A stretch of DNA of 64,000 nt from Nymphaea colorata (Eukaryota > Streptophyta > Magnoliopsida > Nymphaeales > Nymphaeaceae): NCBI RefSeq assembly GCF_008831285.2, contig NC_045139.1:24534412-24598411 (forward strand). The letters run 5' to 3'. Numbering within the stretch: position 1 is the first letter of the stretch; each line of letters begins with the position of its first letter. Positions 45,781-58,659 of the stretch are shown here, piece after piece. Made by a program: the position numbers and the translations under genes. The notes under the pieces were generated by a model. That model saw only the letters and a list, made by a program, of their open reading frames with translations, was not told the DNA's origin and did not search any database.

Positions 45781-48576
45781 CTGACAATCAGAAGAGTAAG
45801 TTAATTGACAGCCAATAGAAGCAACCATAATTCAACCATCAATGGCCACATCCAGAGAGAAGGGGGGGAGATAGAATTATCCAACAGATGACTACCAATA
45901 ACCGAGACCATCAAACCAAGTAATAATAAATCAAACAAGAAAGAATAGGCAACATGCAAAAAAACGATCTTACATGAAAAAAAAAAAAACTCAATCTGCA
46001 CCATTTTCATGTATATACACAACATAAAAATAAACACGGGAGTATGCAGTTTGGCCTTGAGATTAAGAAAAAACTGAAAAGACACTCCTATCAAGAGGTG
46101 GAATCCTCTGGAATGCCTTTGAACTATTTTAGGCAATGAAACAACTACTTCCCCTATCACAAGTTTTGTACTGGTGGGGAATTGCTTAAAGTCACTTTGA
46201 TAAACAGATATTGAAACATCATCTTCAGAGCCACAAATGTGCATGCTTGAGGTGCGGTGAGATATAAAAATCAAACACTGGTTTAATTTCATCAGGTCAA
46301 ATGTCTTGTGGTTCTCATATACAGGAAAATATTTGTATGTACTTTTTTTGTTTCAGGGTTGCAAACTTTCCAACAAAAAAAAGCTTCTTCCTCTAATAAT
46401 TAGGACCCAAAGGAGGGAATGCAAAAAATCAGGATAAGGAATAACATGAAAAAAGACAATCCTATATAACTATATAAGTTCAATCCTGGTCAGTGTATAG
46501 ATGCCTAGGCGTTAAGGTTAACATTCAGAAATTCAATCTTTCCTTTGCATGATGTCTAAGCGTTCCTACCATTAAAAGCTTGCGTGACACAATCCTCCAA
46601 GATACTAAGAAAAGATATTCAACGTCATCCCATTGCTGCAAGGACAAACCAAACCTATAGCACCTACCACTTCACAATTTTACCGAGATTATCCATTGCA
46701 TAATCTAAAATATCTCCAATATTTCCAAAGTATCCCGATATTTTCATAATGTCACGGACCATGAAGATGACATGACATCATACACTGAAGTGCTCAACGT
46801 TTTTCCAGAGTTTTCATAAAATTATCTTTAAACATGTGCAGAATAAAATAATCTTTTTAATATTTTTAGAAGTGTGCACGCAATTTGCAGTTGCAACTCT
46901 GTTCTGTCCAACCATTTACCACATCCTGACCTAATTATGCTATTGGGTGGTAGGCATGTTTGTTTAACAAAATTACTACATTTTCTGTTGGAATATCTCA
47001 TTTCGTGGTACTCTTCACATCATTGGCATGATTTATGAAACCATCTGAATACCTGCCTCCATCCCTACGAGATGTTATAGGATCCTATGTGGGAAGATGA
47101 ACCATGTCAGTAAGCATCTTCACCGTCCTATTGAAAAGGTCACTGCTTCCATTCAAGTCGTGTACACCTCCCACTTAATGTAAAAGCTAAGATGGTACTT
47201 ACTCACAGGCTTGCATACAAAGGGCTCGGGACAGAAGTATGCAAATGACATTCGGAAGTATGCAAATGACATTCGGTTGGCACAAGCACATCTTCTATCT
47301 AATACCATCTACCCTAAGCTTATAATTAAACCCTAACCATTCTCACATGATACAGTTGTAAAAAATGGACATGCAGAACAAAGTCACAAATCCCATATTG
47401 ATTGATATGCAACTAGAGCAGCATACGTAGCTGCAGAAATCAGTACCCACCCTATCACTATCAATTTTACTGAAAAAGGTTACCCAGGACACACCACCAC
47501 CAAGGTTTGTCTGTTGAAAACATCAGAGTCCAATTAAAGAAATTCAGAATGTTAAAAAGCCAATTAAATTTGGCAATTTGCTTGTGGATTAATAAACCCA
47601 TTTTTTGAACCATTGTCACCAACGATATTCTTGTCAAATGCCAGAAAAGCACGCTCTGATAAGTCCTGTTAAAACTTTTTGCTTAGAAAAATCTCTAGAA
47701 CTGCAAAACTAGAAACAATAACAGAAAAATTGTGGAACTTATGAGTTTGTCCTAAAAGAATATTAAAAAGCACTTGTAAAACCTTTAATCATAACAGAAA
47801 CAAAAAAGCAGAAAACTAAAAATGTACGAAACAAAGAACATTTTTTCTCAAAGAGGAAATTACAATAATGTTACAGTGTTTCTTTTTATGCTTTCAAAAT
47901 ATCAATATTAAGAATCTGACCTTCTGAGATGTCATGTTTCTTCCCTATCGTGTAAGGGTGTTCGGAGTACACCTTGTATCTTAGATATCCAAAACATATA
48001 TACAATTTCAAACAACAATCGGTTTCACAGCACATCCAATATCAAGACCACTCTGTTGGATAAAACCGGAATACAATGAGGATCCAGCCTAAGTCCTCCT
48101 TAATCAACAGGGAAAATTGCATTTTGCACTCTCGTTCTTTTTTATTTGAGACCTTTGAACAGAGAGGAGAGAAAGCTTTGTTAGGGCACGGTGGTGCCCC
48201 TCTACTTGCAATCTCACCCAACACCATCGAGTAGAGAGTTTGGTGGAGGAGAAAGTGACAAGGAGACAAAGAGGAGTACAAAAACAGAAGAAGGAAGGGA
48301 CGAGAGAAGAGAAAGAAATCTCTATCGAGCTCATAAGATCACCTGTGGCGTGCTGGTTTGAAGGCCAAAACAGTGGAAACTCCCTTGTATTATGTTGATT
48401 CTTCTTTATAGTGGTTTCTTTTTACCCATGGCTTTTTCCCCAAATTTGGGGTTTTCACATGTGGAATTGTGTCTTCATATGCTGCCATTTTCTTTAAATA
48501 TATATGCTCTTCAATTTTAGATTGCACACTTTGTGGTTGAGAGTTGCATATTCTGTCTTTGTCTATTATATATATA

Positions 48577-48628
<52 letters not shown>

Positions 48629-51600
48629 AAGAGAGAGAGAGAGAGCTTGCTGGTTGTGAAAGAGATTTTTTAGTCCATAAGTGGTATCAAAACTAAATTG
48701 TTAAATCTGCATGGTGTTTTAAGTCAGATTGATCCCAAGTTTGAGATAGAAAATTTCTAAGAAAGGACAACTTCTCCATGTGGCAAAAAAGGATGAAGGT
48801 TTTGCTAGCTCAATAGGGGCTGCACAAGACCCTTGCGAAAAGGACAAGGAAACCTAAGACTATGCCAGATGATGACTGTTAAACTTGAAAATCAAAATAA
48901 ATCTCTTTTGTTGCTAACATCACTGTCTCCATCTCATGAGCACTTGATCATCACCATCATTTATGGGAAGCAGATGCTAGATATAAAACAAGTCGTAAGC
49001 ACTCCCATTTCCAATCAAATTAGGAAGAGATCATCATTCATTGATGATAAAAAGAGAAGGATTGCTGATCACGACATCCAGAGGTAGAGGCCAATCAATC
49101 GTCAAAAAAGAGGGAAACAGAGACACCTAAACAGTGAACCTAAGAAGAGATTCCATTCTCTTCTCTCCTCCCTTCCTTCTCCTCTCTTGTCCATTTCTTC
49201 TCCTCCCTTTATCCTCTTTACTTTCTTCACCACCAAACTCTCTACCCAATGATGTTGGGTGAAACTGCAAAGAAAAAGGGCCACCACCCCTGCCCTAACA
49301 ATGCTTTCTCTCCTCTCTGTTTGGTGGTCCCAAAAAAAAAATAATGAAAGAAAATGGTGTCGTGCCCTTTAAGGAGGACCCAGGCTGGATCCTCATTGAA
49401 CTGGTTGAGGTCCAACACAATCAAGAGCTTTTAATAGTATTATTTAAGGATATGAATGCCTTGGATTGTGGACTCTACCTCTTAATTATGACAGACCTTT
49501 TGTCATTAGTGACGGTCAGTTCATTACCCTCTAACAGGAAAAAAGAAGCTTGAATATGAGTGTTTTGATCTGCTGTCACTTGGGCAAAAACTCCAGTTCA
49601 GTTCAAGTGCATGTAAATTCCATAAACCAGCTACAGCAGCTTTGCATAGTATTTGGTTGAACATTTCCCTATCAAATGTGGGGTAAGCATTCAAACGACA
49701 TGAAGGATTTCTGTGCTATTAGTTATACTTGGTCAGCCTTTTAACATTTATGCAAGTTGGTTAAACTTATCAGCAAACATTAGACATTTTCTCGGGGAAG
49801 ATCTACCAGAAAGCTTCTTCACAAGTTTCTAGTTAAGCCAGCAAGATGGACATAGGAATAAACATTTTGATAGGATGGAAATCATCTCCATCTAAATCTA
49901 ATCAAAATGAAAGGAGCAGAGTACTTGGAAAATGCTATGGGACTAGCTACGTTCATGCACTTCAAGTGGAAGTTGGTGATCATTCTTTCATGAATATTAA
50001 AGGCAAGTTGCAGCTTACTTTTGAATTAAATCATTAAAAGGACTGGAAGCTGCTATTGGGACTAGATATGTTGATGCAATTCAAGTGGGGGTTGGTGATT
50101 ATTCTTTCATGGCTATTAAAGGCAACTTGCAGCTTACTTTTGGATGAAAAGGATATCCTTTCTCTGTTGGTTATTTAAGATGGACCAGCATAAGTATTCC
50201 CAGTATTTCCATCAACACAATGGATTCCTGGTTTCTTGATAGCCAGCCACAAAAGGCTTCTTTTGTTCAATTATGTGGCAGAAAGCGAAAGCCATGCCAA
50301 AACACCAACGGCTAGTGATGGTAGCATAGGTCCAGGCCTCCAGTATTTTCCAATCATCAAAAATGAATAACTTCAGGTGTCCGTAAAAAGAAATTGCATC
50401 TCCTCCATCCTTAGCTGTTACATGCATATTCAAGGTTTGATTCCCATGAGGCCATGACCTCCACACTTTGCAAAAGCCACTAGCTAAACTTCCTAAGGTC
50501 TGAGAGGCCTGTACAAATTTTCGCCATTTCTCCCACTAGGGTTTCCTCGAAGAAAGAAGAATTGCAGCCGTTCCACATTCGATGGATAAAGTAGATTACC
50601 ATCATCTGTATTTCTTCCAGTGGTCTTCTGTTTAGTATTTTGATGCATGAAACAGGCAAAATTTTCTAAGAATCTAAGTAGACTCTAGAAGATTGCCAAT
50701 CCATAAAGGTTGCTCTTTTTCTAACAGAATCATGTTTTCCCATTCTGTTTTTCAGTTTATTATAGTAAAGAATCTCGATCTTTCTCTAAAATGCCGGAAA
50801 ATCATCAACTTCCCCAGAACTTTAGCTATATTAAGAACGTTTTTCGTTTCTACAGGAAGAATCTGCACACAGAATGTGATTTGATACTTAGTTGCACTCC
50901 CTCTGCTAGAAACCCTGAGGGTGAGGCTAGTACCCTCCCCTGAGGGCCTCACGCACGGAATGGCTTTCATGAGTTCTCAGCACCTGCCAATTTCAGGGCA
51001 GACGAAACCACACCGCCGCACCCCCCCAACACACACACACAAGACTACAGCAAGCCTCCTCAGGACAGCGAAGTTAACACATGAAAGATACTGATTAAGC
51101 AGCGAAACATCTATTAGATCGCATAGTTTTGTAATAAATTGGTTATGTCACATAAAAATTGTTCTCCCTCATTCAAATTGGATACCTCGACCAGGTCAAA
51201 TAAGTCCTATGACACTAAAAAAGACTTTGTGGCATGAACCAATCAATTACTAAACAAGCAGCCAATAATCAGGAATAATTTGAATAAGCATACAAGTGAC
51301 TGCAAAACAGATGGCGAGAAGTTCAAGCATTCAAAACCCAAGGCTGCATCTATCTATTATTATAGATATGCAGACTTCCTCAAATTTTTTTTACTCAAAT
51401 CCAGCAATAGAAGGAAAATAAAATAATGAAACCACGATAATCTGAGGACAGAGGGGAGAAGTTGAGTTCATACCTTATCCATCTCCATTTCTCTTGTTAT
51501 TTTGGATGGTTTTATGAAGCGTTTTCCTGCAAGGAGGAACCAGCTTCAGTAGTCACGATAAGAGGAAGAAGAATTTGTGAACAACGGAAGATTCGGCGGC

Positions 51601-51695
51601 TTACCCTTTCGACCTTGAGGTGGTTTTCCATGGCGGCTGGGAGGGAGGGTCTTCTTCTTTTGCTGCCCTTTGAACAAGACCTGCTTCTGCGTCAT
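45664..51695 (-). CDS. small basic conserved plant protein, 86 aa, 3 exons
   Basis: Exons 51605-51695, 51474-51526 and 45664-45780 join in phase with GT-AG introns to an 86-residue protein starting MTQKQVLFKGQQKKKTLPPS. The N-terminal half is very basic (KGQQKKK, RHGKPPQGRKGKRFIKPSK). The C-terminal half has KFINQCNEIKAATVASKEGG, which is characteristic of a small single-domain family in plants; similarity in layout to DUF2462/UPF0390 nucleolar-type proteins is my tentative reading. No signal peptide or membrane segment. The basic charge suggests RNA binding or a nucleolar location (inference). Intron 1 is 78 bp while intron 2 is 5.7 kb and filled with repeats. The stop TGA is at 45,664-45,666. 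Confidence 0.85.
47235..47276. repeat. perfect 21-bp tandem pair
   Basis: gaagtatgcaaatgacattcg occurs twice in a row within intron 2 of the small gene. Confidence 0.9.
48054..48693 (+). mobile_element. copia-type LTR and primer site fragment
   Basis: Starts TGTTGGATAAAACC, includes an (AT)n run (48,567-48,626), and ends before a diverged primer site TGGTATCAAAAC at 48,682-48,693. Its first 300 bp have an inverted counterpart at 49,085-49,425. Confidence 0.65.
49085..49425 (-). repeat. inverted, diverged copy of the LTR at 48,054
   Basis: Reverse complement shares ggatccagcct-gtcctcctt, cagagaggagagaaagc, ttgttagggca, cacccaaca-cat and agagagtttggtgg with 48,080-48,260. The pair could fold into a large hairpin in the intron transcript. 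Confidence 0.75.
49935..50145 (+). repeat. 119-bp imperfect tandem duplication
   Basis: Two units, each with gggactag, tca/gatgca-ttcaagtgg, gttggtgat, tattctttcatg and ttgcagcttacttttg, period 119 (49,939 and 50,058). Both are partly open in one frame (GDHSFMNIKGKLQLTF and GDYSFMAIKGNLQLTF). Function is unknown. Confidence 0.8.
50212..50472 (-). pseudogene. open coding-like fragment, unknown family
   Basis: About 85 codons without a stop on the - strand, including WRSWPHGNQTLNMHVTAKDG and KILEAWTYATITSRW. Composition looks like real protein rather than chance, but no start, splice partner or family is recognised. It lies in intron 2 of the small gene on the same strand. It may be transposon or gene debris. 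Confidence 0.35.
51474..51526 (-). CDS. small protein exon 2
   Basis: 53 bp reading GKRFIKPSKITREMEMDK, with its first Gly codon completed from exon 1. Acceptor TTGCAG, donor GTATGA. Confidence 0.87.
51605..51695 (-). CDS. small protein exon 1 (start codon)
   Basis: 30 codons plus one base, MTQKQVLFKGQQKKKTLPPS then RHGKPPQGRK. Donor GTAAGC. The ATG is the first after the TATA box. Confidence 0.87.
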
Positions 51696-51737
51696 CGTTC
51701 TGCGACTGCGAGGGCGGGGGAGCGAGTGCTAGGGAGC

Positions 51738-51744
51738 ATTTATA
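51738..51744 (-). promoter_or_regulatory. TATA box of the small-protein gene
   Basis: - strand TATAAAT, only 43 bases upstream of the ATG, which predicts a leader of about 10-20 bases starting in the pyrimidine-rich tccctagcactcgctccccc. Such short pyrimidine-rich leaders occur on translation-related genes. Confidence 0.55.
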
Positions 51745-53200
51745 GCACACTTATTTACAGAAAAGTGCCAATTTTGTGTGTATTTCAGCTTTCTATGGAA
51801 ATCATTTTTCTTAATTCGAGCACGTGCCTGTGGCTCTTACGATTAGCTGAAAGAATGCTCACACTCCTTTTTAGCAAACTTTTCAATGTATAATATAATG
51901 ACTCTAGCCTTTGGACGCATGTCATTTGCACATAGAAAATGTTCCAAGAACAATAAAACTTCGGCTTTCCCTCTCATAAACGTTACCTTTTTCAATGTCT
52001 AAAATACCCTTTTCGTATTTCTTGCATTTTGTACCTTTTTTTTCCCATTATGACATAGCCTATCTCATATCTGGCTCAATTTGCAATTAAGGAGGCTAAG
52101 AAATTGGAGATGGCAGTAGGGCACTCACGTAAATGAACCGCATGAACATTCGTAAATTCATCGATATAGAGTATTAATTTCATATAGGCATATGATTGAT
52201 AATATAATGGTTTTTGAAATACTTTATGATAAGATAGTTATAGTATTAAAAAGTTATATTATTAATATAAAAATTTAGATGATTTATATATTTTATTTAA
52301 AAATAAAAAAATATTTTATTTTCTTATCTCACAACCTTAAAATGGATTTACGAGTCATGCATTCATATAGATGGCATTCTTTATGCCTTTCTGGTGTACT
52401 TCAAGGGTTGTCAAAATGTTTTTACTAAATCCAAGAAATTTTAAGTTCTAATTTGGAATGAGGTTATGTGAAAAGGAGCTACATACGTCGATAAATGTTT
52501 CTTTGGTGACACATATTTAATATTGTTGCATATAGACTCAACATTGTCTGTATCATCCACCAGCGTAATTAAAATCAGGCTGAATCGGCCGGTTCGCATC
52601 AAATTGGCTCCATTTTTATTCGATGCAGGAGCCGATTCTTGGGCTTCTACCGATTTTTTGTTGTATTGCTTGAATCGACTATAAATCAAACCGACTCAAG
52701 CTGAATCGGTTGTTTAATGCATGTTGCTTTTATCATGCTTTTCAATATGCAGTTGGGTGACTTGGTTCTAACTAATTGTGTATGGCATTTCAATCCCTCT
52801 ATGACACTCAGGCTAGTTAGCTAAAAATAGTTTCTTTTTTCAAATACCAATGTGACAAGGGGTAGCACATGAGCCATGCCATATTTATTATTTGAATTTC
52901 TTTTATTGAGAAAAAACGAACAAAAAATGTTTTTAAATTAGTATTTTCAAATGAGCCATGCCATACCAATTACTTTTTTTTTTCTTGTTTTTGATTAAAA
53001 AGTATTGTTCAATTAGTATTTTTGGCTCCTTCCATAAAATGTTTATATCTTTTAACTACATTTTACTTTTTTGCAGAAATTTTAAATTTTAAGTAAAATT
53101 TTTAATATTTTCGATTCACCAATGATTTTGATTCTGATTTGGTTAATCCAATTTCCTGAATCATAAGTTCACTGATTTGATTCAAAAAATTATTTTGACA
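51745..53200. other. upstream region of the small gene
   Basis: AT-rich, no gene recognised. 52,570-52,720 has gctgaatcgg motifs twice and may be part of a degraded repeat. Confidence 0.5.
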
Positions 53201-53204
53201 ATAT

Positions 53205-56200
53205 TGTCAGCCAAACACACAACTATCTCAAAGATTGGGCAAACTGTGACCTGATGCACCAAAAAGAATAATTTATTACCCACAAAACATGATACACCAG
53301 GCTTACAAAAAGTTTATTGTTACATAATTCAAGGATAACAAGAAGATGCTGTCTTTATTAAACCATCCACACGACACATACTTCCTTATGGTATCAATAT
53401 GCTTAGTTTTACTATAGAATTTAGGATTCTTGGCAAAAGCAATAACACCCTAATGATCACAGTAAACTTCAATCAGATTTTTGCTTTCGTGACAATGTTA
53501 AAGTGTTTGAAAAATCTCCTCGACCAGACGCCCTCTTGTACTGCCATGGACCCAGCTACAAACTTAGCTTCTATAGTAGATAGTGCTACATATGTCTGTT
53601 TCTTGCTACACCAGGATGTCGCATCATGCTTGAGCATATACATATCCAAACATAGACTTATATTCATTAGGGTCTCCTCTTCAATCTGCATCTATGTAAC
53701 CCGTAAGTCACAGGTCACCACCATGACAGCATAATACCAAGTTTTCAATGCCCTTTAAGTACCACATGATCCTTTTAACTGCTTTCCAATAAACCTATTA
53801 CTGATATCTACTGGCCATGCCAACTGCATGGCATATGTCACGTCTTGTACACATTGTCAAGTACATTAGACTGCCAACCACACTCGAATATGGTACAATT
53901 TGACATTTTCTTTCTTTCTTATGGTGTTTCTAGACACATTCCAGTAGAAAGACTATCGCCTTTACTCATGGGAGTATGTACTGGCTTGTAGCTTTGCATA
54001 TTGAATCACTTTAAGACCTTATTAATATAAGGCTGTTATGAGAGTGTGAGAAGTCTTCTTGAGTGATTTCTTTTAATCTCTATGCCCATTATAAATGTTA
54101 TTTCACCCATGTCCTCATTTCAAAATGATCAGATAGCCAAAACTTGATTGACTTGATTAACTCTATATCATTACCAACCAATAAAATGTCAACAATGACA
54201 AATTTTTCCTCTTGCTGTTTCATATATATACATTGTAGTCTTCATTAATCATTTCAAAATCATTAGACATTATTGTTTTATGAAATTTTATATACTATTG
54301 TCTGGATGACTATTTGAATCTATAAATGGATCTCTTAAGCTTGCAAACTTTGAGCTTAAAACATTTGGCAACAAAACCTTGAGGTTGTTCCATGTAGATT
54401 TTTTCTTTTAGTTCTTCATTAACAACATGGTCTTTACTTCCATTTGATATAATTATAAGTCCATATGTTAAAAAATGGCTAGTATAAGGTGAACAGAAGT
54501 CATCTTGACAACTAGAGAGAATGTCTCATCATAGTTAATGCCTTTTCTCTATGTGTATCCTTTTTGTGCAAGTCAAGCTTTGAATCTTTCAATGGATCCA
54601 CTTACATTTCTTTTGATATTGAGAACCCATTTGTTCCCAATGGTCTTCCTTTCAAAAGGAAAATTGACAAGTTCCCAGACCTTGTTATTTTTTATAGATA
54701 TCTCTACTGCCAAATGTCATTAAAGTAGAAACAAAGACTAAATTTCATCGAATATCTAATACATGAAACACATCATGTCTAAAGTGTGGAGGTTGATAAA
54801 TACAGGCTTAGATGCAGCCAAAACACTTTGTCTTTGCCATACATAAGTCAATTTCTTCCATTACCAGCTCAACAAGAGCTTCATTTGTAGCTGGACATTT
54901 GGCCTATGAACAAATGATGTCTTGACTACCTTCCATTCATGCCTTAATCCAACCATGGTAAATTGATAGAATTTATTCTCCTCAATTTGTTTTCGACAAA
55001 ATAACATATCTTAAGGACAATTTGACGTAGGCTCAAACAACGTTAATTCGTCCCATGGTTGAGAAAAATCTCCATAATAATCCATAGTTGATTTGTCTTC
55101 TTGCTGCAATTTCAAAATTCTGACATGCTCCTTTAATTTATGTACAACATCTTTCATTGTGTGCATTTCCTTAAAAAGGTCTCATGTCTCATTTGCATGT
55201 CTAAATTTGTTTAGTTGAGCACTTATATAGGTTTTCTCATAATTCAAAAACCAAGACACAACTTGTGATGACCAACTCATCATTCTTTTAACTGTTTTCG
55301 ATAATCATTTATGGTATTGTGTTTTTTGGTCCCCTCTAATTCCTTAGTTTTTTCATCAATAGTACTAGTTATGACAAGTTTAGATTCCTTTTTGGAACCA
55401 TCAACATGTCCCCAACGACCTTTTGACCAACATGGTGGTTCATCGTGGATAGGGATGTACGATGAGCAAGTTGAGCTCAAACTTGGCTAGCTCAAACTAT
55501 AGTTCGGCTCAAGCTTGAGTCAAACTCGACTCAAGCTCTATGACGTGAGCTTGAGCTCGACTCGCTTAACCGAGTCTGAGCTTGGGCTCGACTCGCTTAA
55601 GCTTGTGCCCCTTAATATATGTCTTAAGCTTGAAATTTTCACATTTTTATTTAAGCCATTTTAAGTTTCTAAAATTATAAAAAAATAAGCATTAGTGCTA
55701 AACAAGTCTAATAAAGTTTAATCCAGTCGAGTTCATCCAACTCAAACTCAACTCATTTACAAACTAAAGTTATCAATTAAGCTCGAACTCGACTCACTTA
55801 ACTTACAAGTCGAGCTCGAGTGGAGGTTAACTGAGCGGGTTCAAGTCGATTTTGAGTTAGCTCGACTCGCTAAACATTCATAATCATAGATGCTTATACA
55901 ACATAATGTGTGAAGTTTGACTTGGGAAGAGGTTGGAGAAAACGATTTTTTTTTTTCATTTTGAAAAAAGAAAAATGGTAAAGAAGCATATAGTTGAAAC
56001 CTGAAACAAAACCTTCACTAGGATATAGGAGACAATGATATTTTCAACTTTATAATGCTTACATCCAGGATGTTTAGAGCCTTCAAAGATCAACAAACAA
56101 AATACACAACAACTTTCAGTCACTTTAACACAAGTGACGACTGATTCATGAACTAGTCACACATTAGTTTCAATACTTCAAAATAATTTGTAGTAGAACC

Positions 56201-56435
56201 TTTATGTTCTAATACCATGAAAGGAGGAACAACATACATATGTAAACTCTTCCTTGATCACACAAATTTCAAACTATTAAATAAAAAACACTAGCAATAT
56301 CAATCACACACACCTCTTTCAAAGATTAGGCAAACTATGCCTTAATGTTATAAAAGGAATAATCTATTACAAAACATAATACACAAATATAAAAAGTCTT
56401 TTATTACATAAGATTATCAACTGAATAAATGGCAA
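53205..56435 (-). mobile_element. heavily decayed Ty1/copia element
   Basis: On the - strand a primer-like TGGTATTAGAAC lies next to an LTR at about 56,219-56,435. The left LTR part at 53,213-53,350 shares caaagattgggcaaactgtg-like, aataatttattac and acataat segments with 56,303-56,410. RNase H (53,473-53,691; KKQTYVALSTIEAKFVAGS) and fragmentary RT/integrase follow to about 55,200. There are many stops. The leftmost part of the left LTR appears lost. Confidence 0.72.
55449..55882. repeat. GAGCTCGACTCG-rich repeat, probable degenerate hAT MITE
   Basis: Begins tagggatgtacg and contains many gagctcgactcg and complement units at both ends with an AT-rich centre, ending near gctcgactcgctaaacattc. 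The left end looks like a hAT terminus. The right end is unclear and no duplication was found. It is nested in the copia remnant. Confidence 0.5.
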
Positions 56436-57508
56436 AGAAGCATACTATTAGAACACTAATGACTATATTTTTAGTTGTTGGAGAGTTCAATGCCTATATA
56501 ATATTATACAGCAAAAACGAAGTAAAAAAAACATGTATCAAACTTAAAGGAAAATACCCAAAAAGAGAGAAAAACACACTAAAAGAGACTCACTAATCCA
56601 ACATAAAATTCAACAATCCAAACTATTAATTGCATACATATTTCCTAACAATATAGTCATTGGTAACCTATGAAATTTTCATGTTAATCAATATTGAGAC
56701 TAAATATGCAAAAAACACTTATAATTTAAGTCATTATGGTCATTAAACTATAAGAGAATTAATAGAAACTAACACCAAAACAAAATCACATATTCGATAG
56801 TCGCATCATGAAAAAATGAACGACTTGTACACTAGGCAACTAAATCTATCTAGGTAAAACTATTTACTTTTTGGTGACTATGTAAAATATAAATTTATTT
56901 AATCTATAAACTCAACTGCCTATTTGTGAATAAGGTTTTTAATGAACCAACAAATTGGTTACTTAAAAATCAAGTTTTCAATTAATAAATAAAATAGACA
57001 TATTACAAAAGGAAATGTGTATTAAATTCAGTTTAATAGTTTTTGAATAATCATAGTTGGAGAAAGTCATCTCTTTTATTGAGTCGATCAAAAGAATATA
57101 CAAATTTCAAGAAAAAATAAATATACATTGTCTCATTGAGACATAGAAAATCTAACATCACACACCAAGTGTTGTCATGCATCATCCTTGTCTTACATCA
57201 AGTAGGGAAGAGATAATTTCCTTCAAAATCACATTATTGTAGATAAAAATATTGTTTGTTCAATTATCCCACAAATTACCATTAACTTGATCAATATCAA
57301 AACCATCATGCCCTAAAGAAAGACATTGTAACTACCTGTCCTATCATTAGTCCTAACTGAAATGCACATATTCCTAGCAAGAATTTTAGCAATCATCTCC
57401 CCCAATAACCTTGACACACAAAACACTTGATTACCTGAAGGAAACATCCTTTTACAACTGTTTTTTTTTTTTTTGCTAATTTCCCATAAAACAACTACAC
57501 ATCTAGAC
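56436..57508. other. AT-rich region, nothing recognised
   Basis: No coding frame above background and no repeat structure noticed. A sequence starting TGTCACGACATAA at 57,509 may be the edge of a further LTR, but no second edge was found. Confidence 0.5.
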
Positions 57509-58659
57509 TGTCACGACATAATTTTTGACACTAATTTTTTTTTATAATAATATCAGAAGCAACATTGAGTCATGACTAAAACCAAATCAAATCAAACCTT
57601 TATTGATTTCAACAAGAAAAACACTTGGACCCAAACAACTAAAATAAACACAAGGCCCAAAACCGATGCAGTCTTCAGAATGCCAATGTCCGTCCATTAC
57701 AAGACTGAGGTCGTCCCTCTATGAGCCATAATCTATCAAGAACTACCTATAGAGATAGAAAGAAGGATCAGAATTCCTTTGAGTATGAAAAAATTTAGCC
57801 ATGAATGAAACATGGCCCAAGAAAATAATATTTGATTTTGTAAAACAAATTCATATAAGGGTCTTATGAACCACAATCATAAGACTCTAAATCTTAACAC
57901 ATATTACAGTTACATCACATTATAAAAAATGAGGTACGCACAACCTTCAAATATTCGTAGACTTCCAACCGTGACCTATCATTACAATGGGTATGGTCAT
58001 GGTGCCGAGCAACAACAGAAATCCCCGTGGGCACTCACGGGCAAAACAGAACATATCTTCACCAGGCGATCCAACAGATCGAGGGTAACCTGCAGTGAAG
58101 TCTCCTAAGATATCCCAGATCACCGCTTTAGCAGTAGGATCCCTCTAGGAACCCAGGGTAAGGGACCAGCAGACGCCTTGCTCACCAATAGAAATAGCAA
58201 AATCTCGGGCCCTTGTGCCGCCTAATACCCTATGAGCCCTCCAGTGCAGACAGAGGAGTGTGCGACAACAGTGAGCTCATGCACATCGCTACCTCCCGGG
58301 ACGAAACCAAACACTGGACAAAAACACACGCTCGCACTCGCAAAGTAGAACAACCAGGAAACCACACAAGGAATATCACGTCCAGAAATCTCAAATAATA
58401 ATATTATAATCGTCATTTAGGAATAAGAGATTTACATTTTAAACAAACTAAGGGCATCAAGGAGCATTAAGCATAATATTTCGCTTTTCCACTGAAATTG
58501 CAAACCAATTTAATAAAAAAACTCCTTTTAGACTACAAATATGCTGATTTTTTTTTTAGTCAGAAGGACCCCGAGGGACTTATCCCAAACCTGCCTACCA
58601 GGAGAATTTGATGAGGGTAGGCACAAGAGACAACTATTCTGTAGTCGGTTCTTCAGCCA

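Noticed and set aside
48833-49087. 84-codon frame after the copia-type primer site
   Set aside because: Position suggests a gag start, but no gag motif is visible and it is short. Left as part of the element.
50752-50970. 72-codon minus frame with a GC-rich cctgaggg/ccctcagg patch, considered as organelle-derived DNA
   Set aside because: I could not match it to a chloroplast or mitochondrial gene with any confidence.
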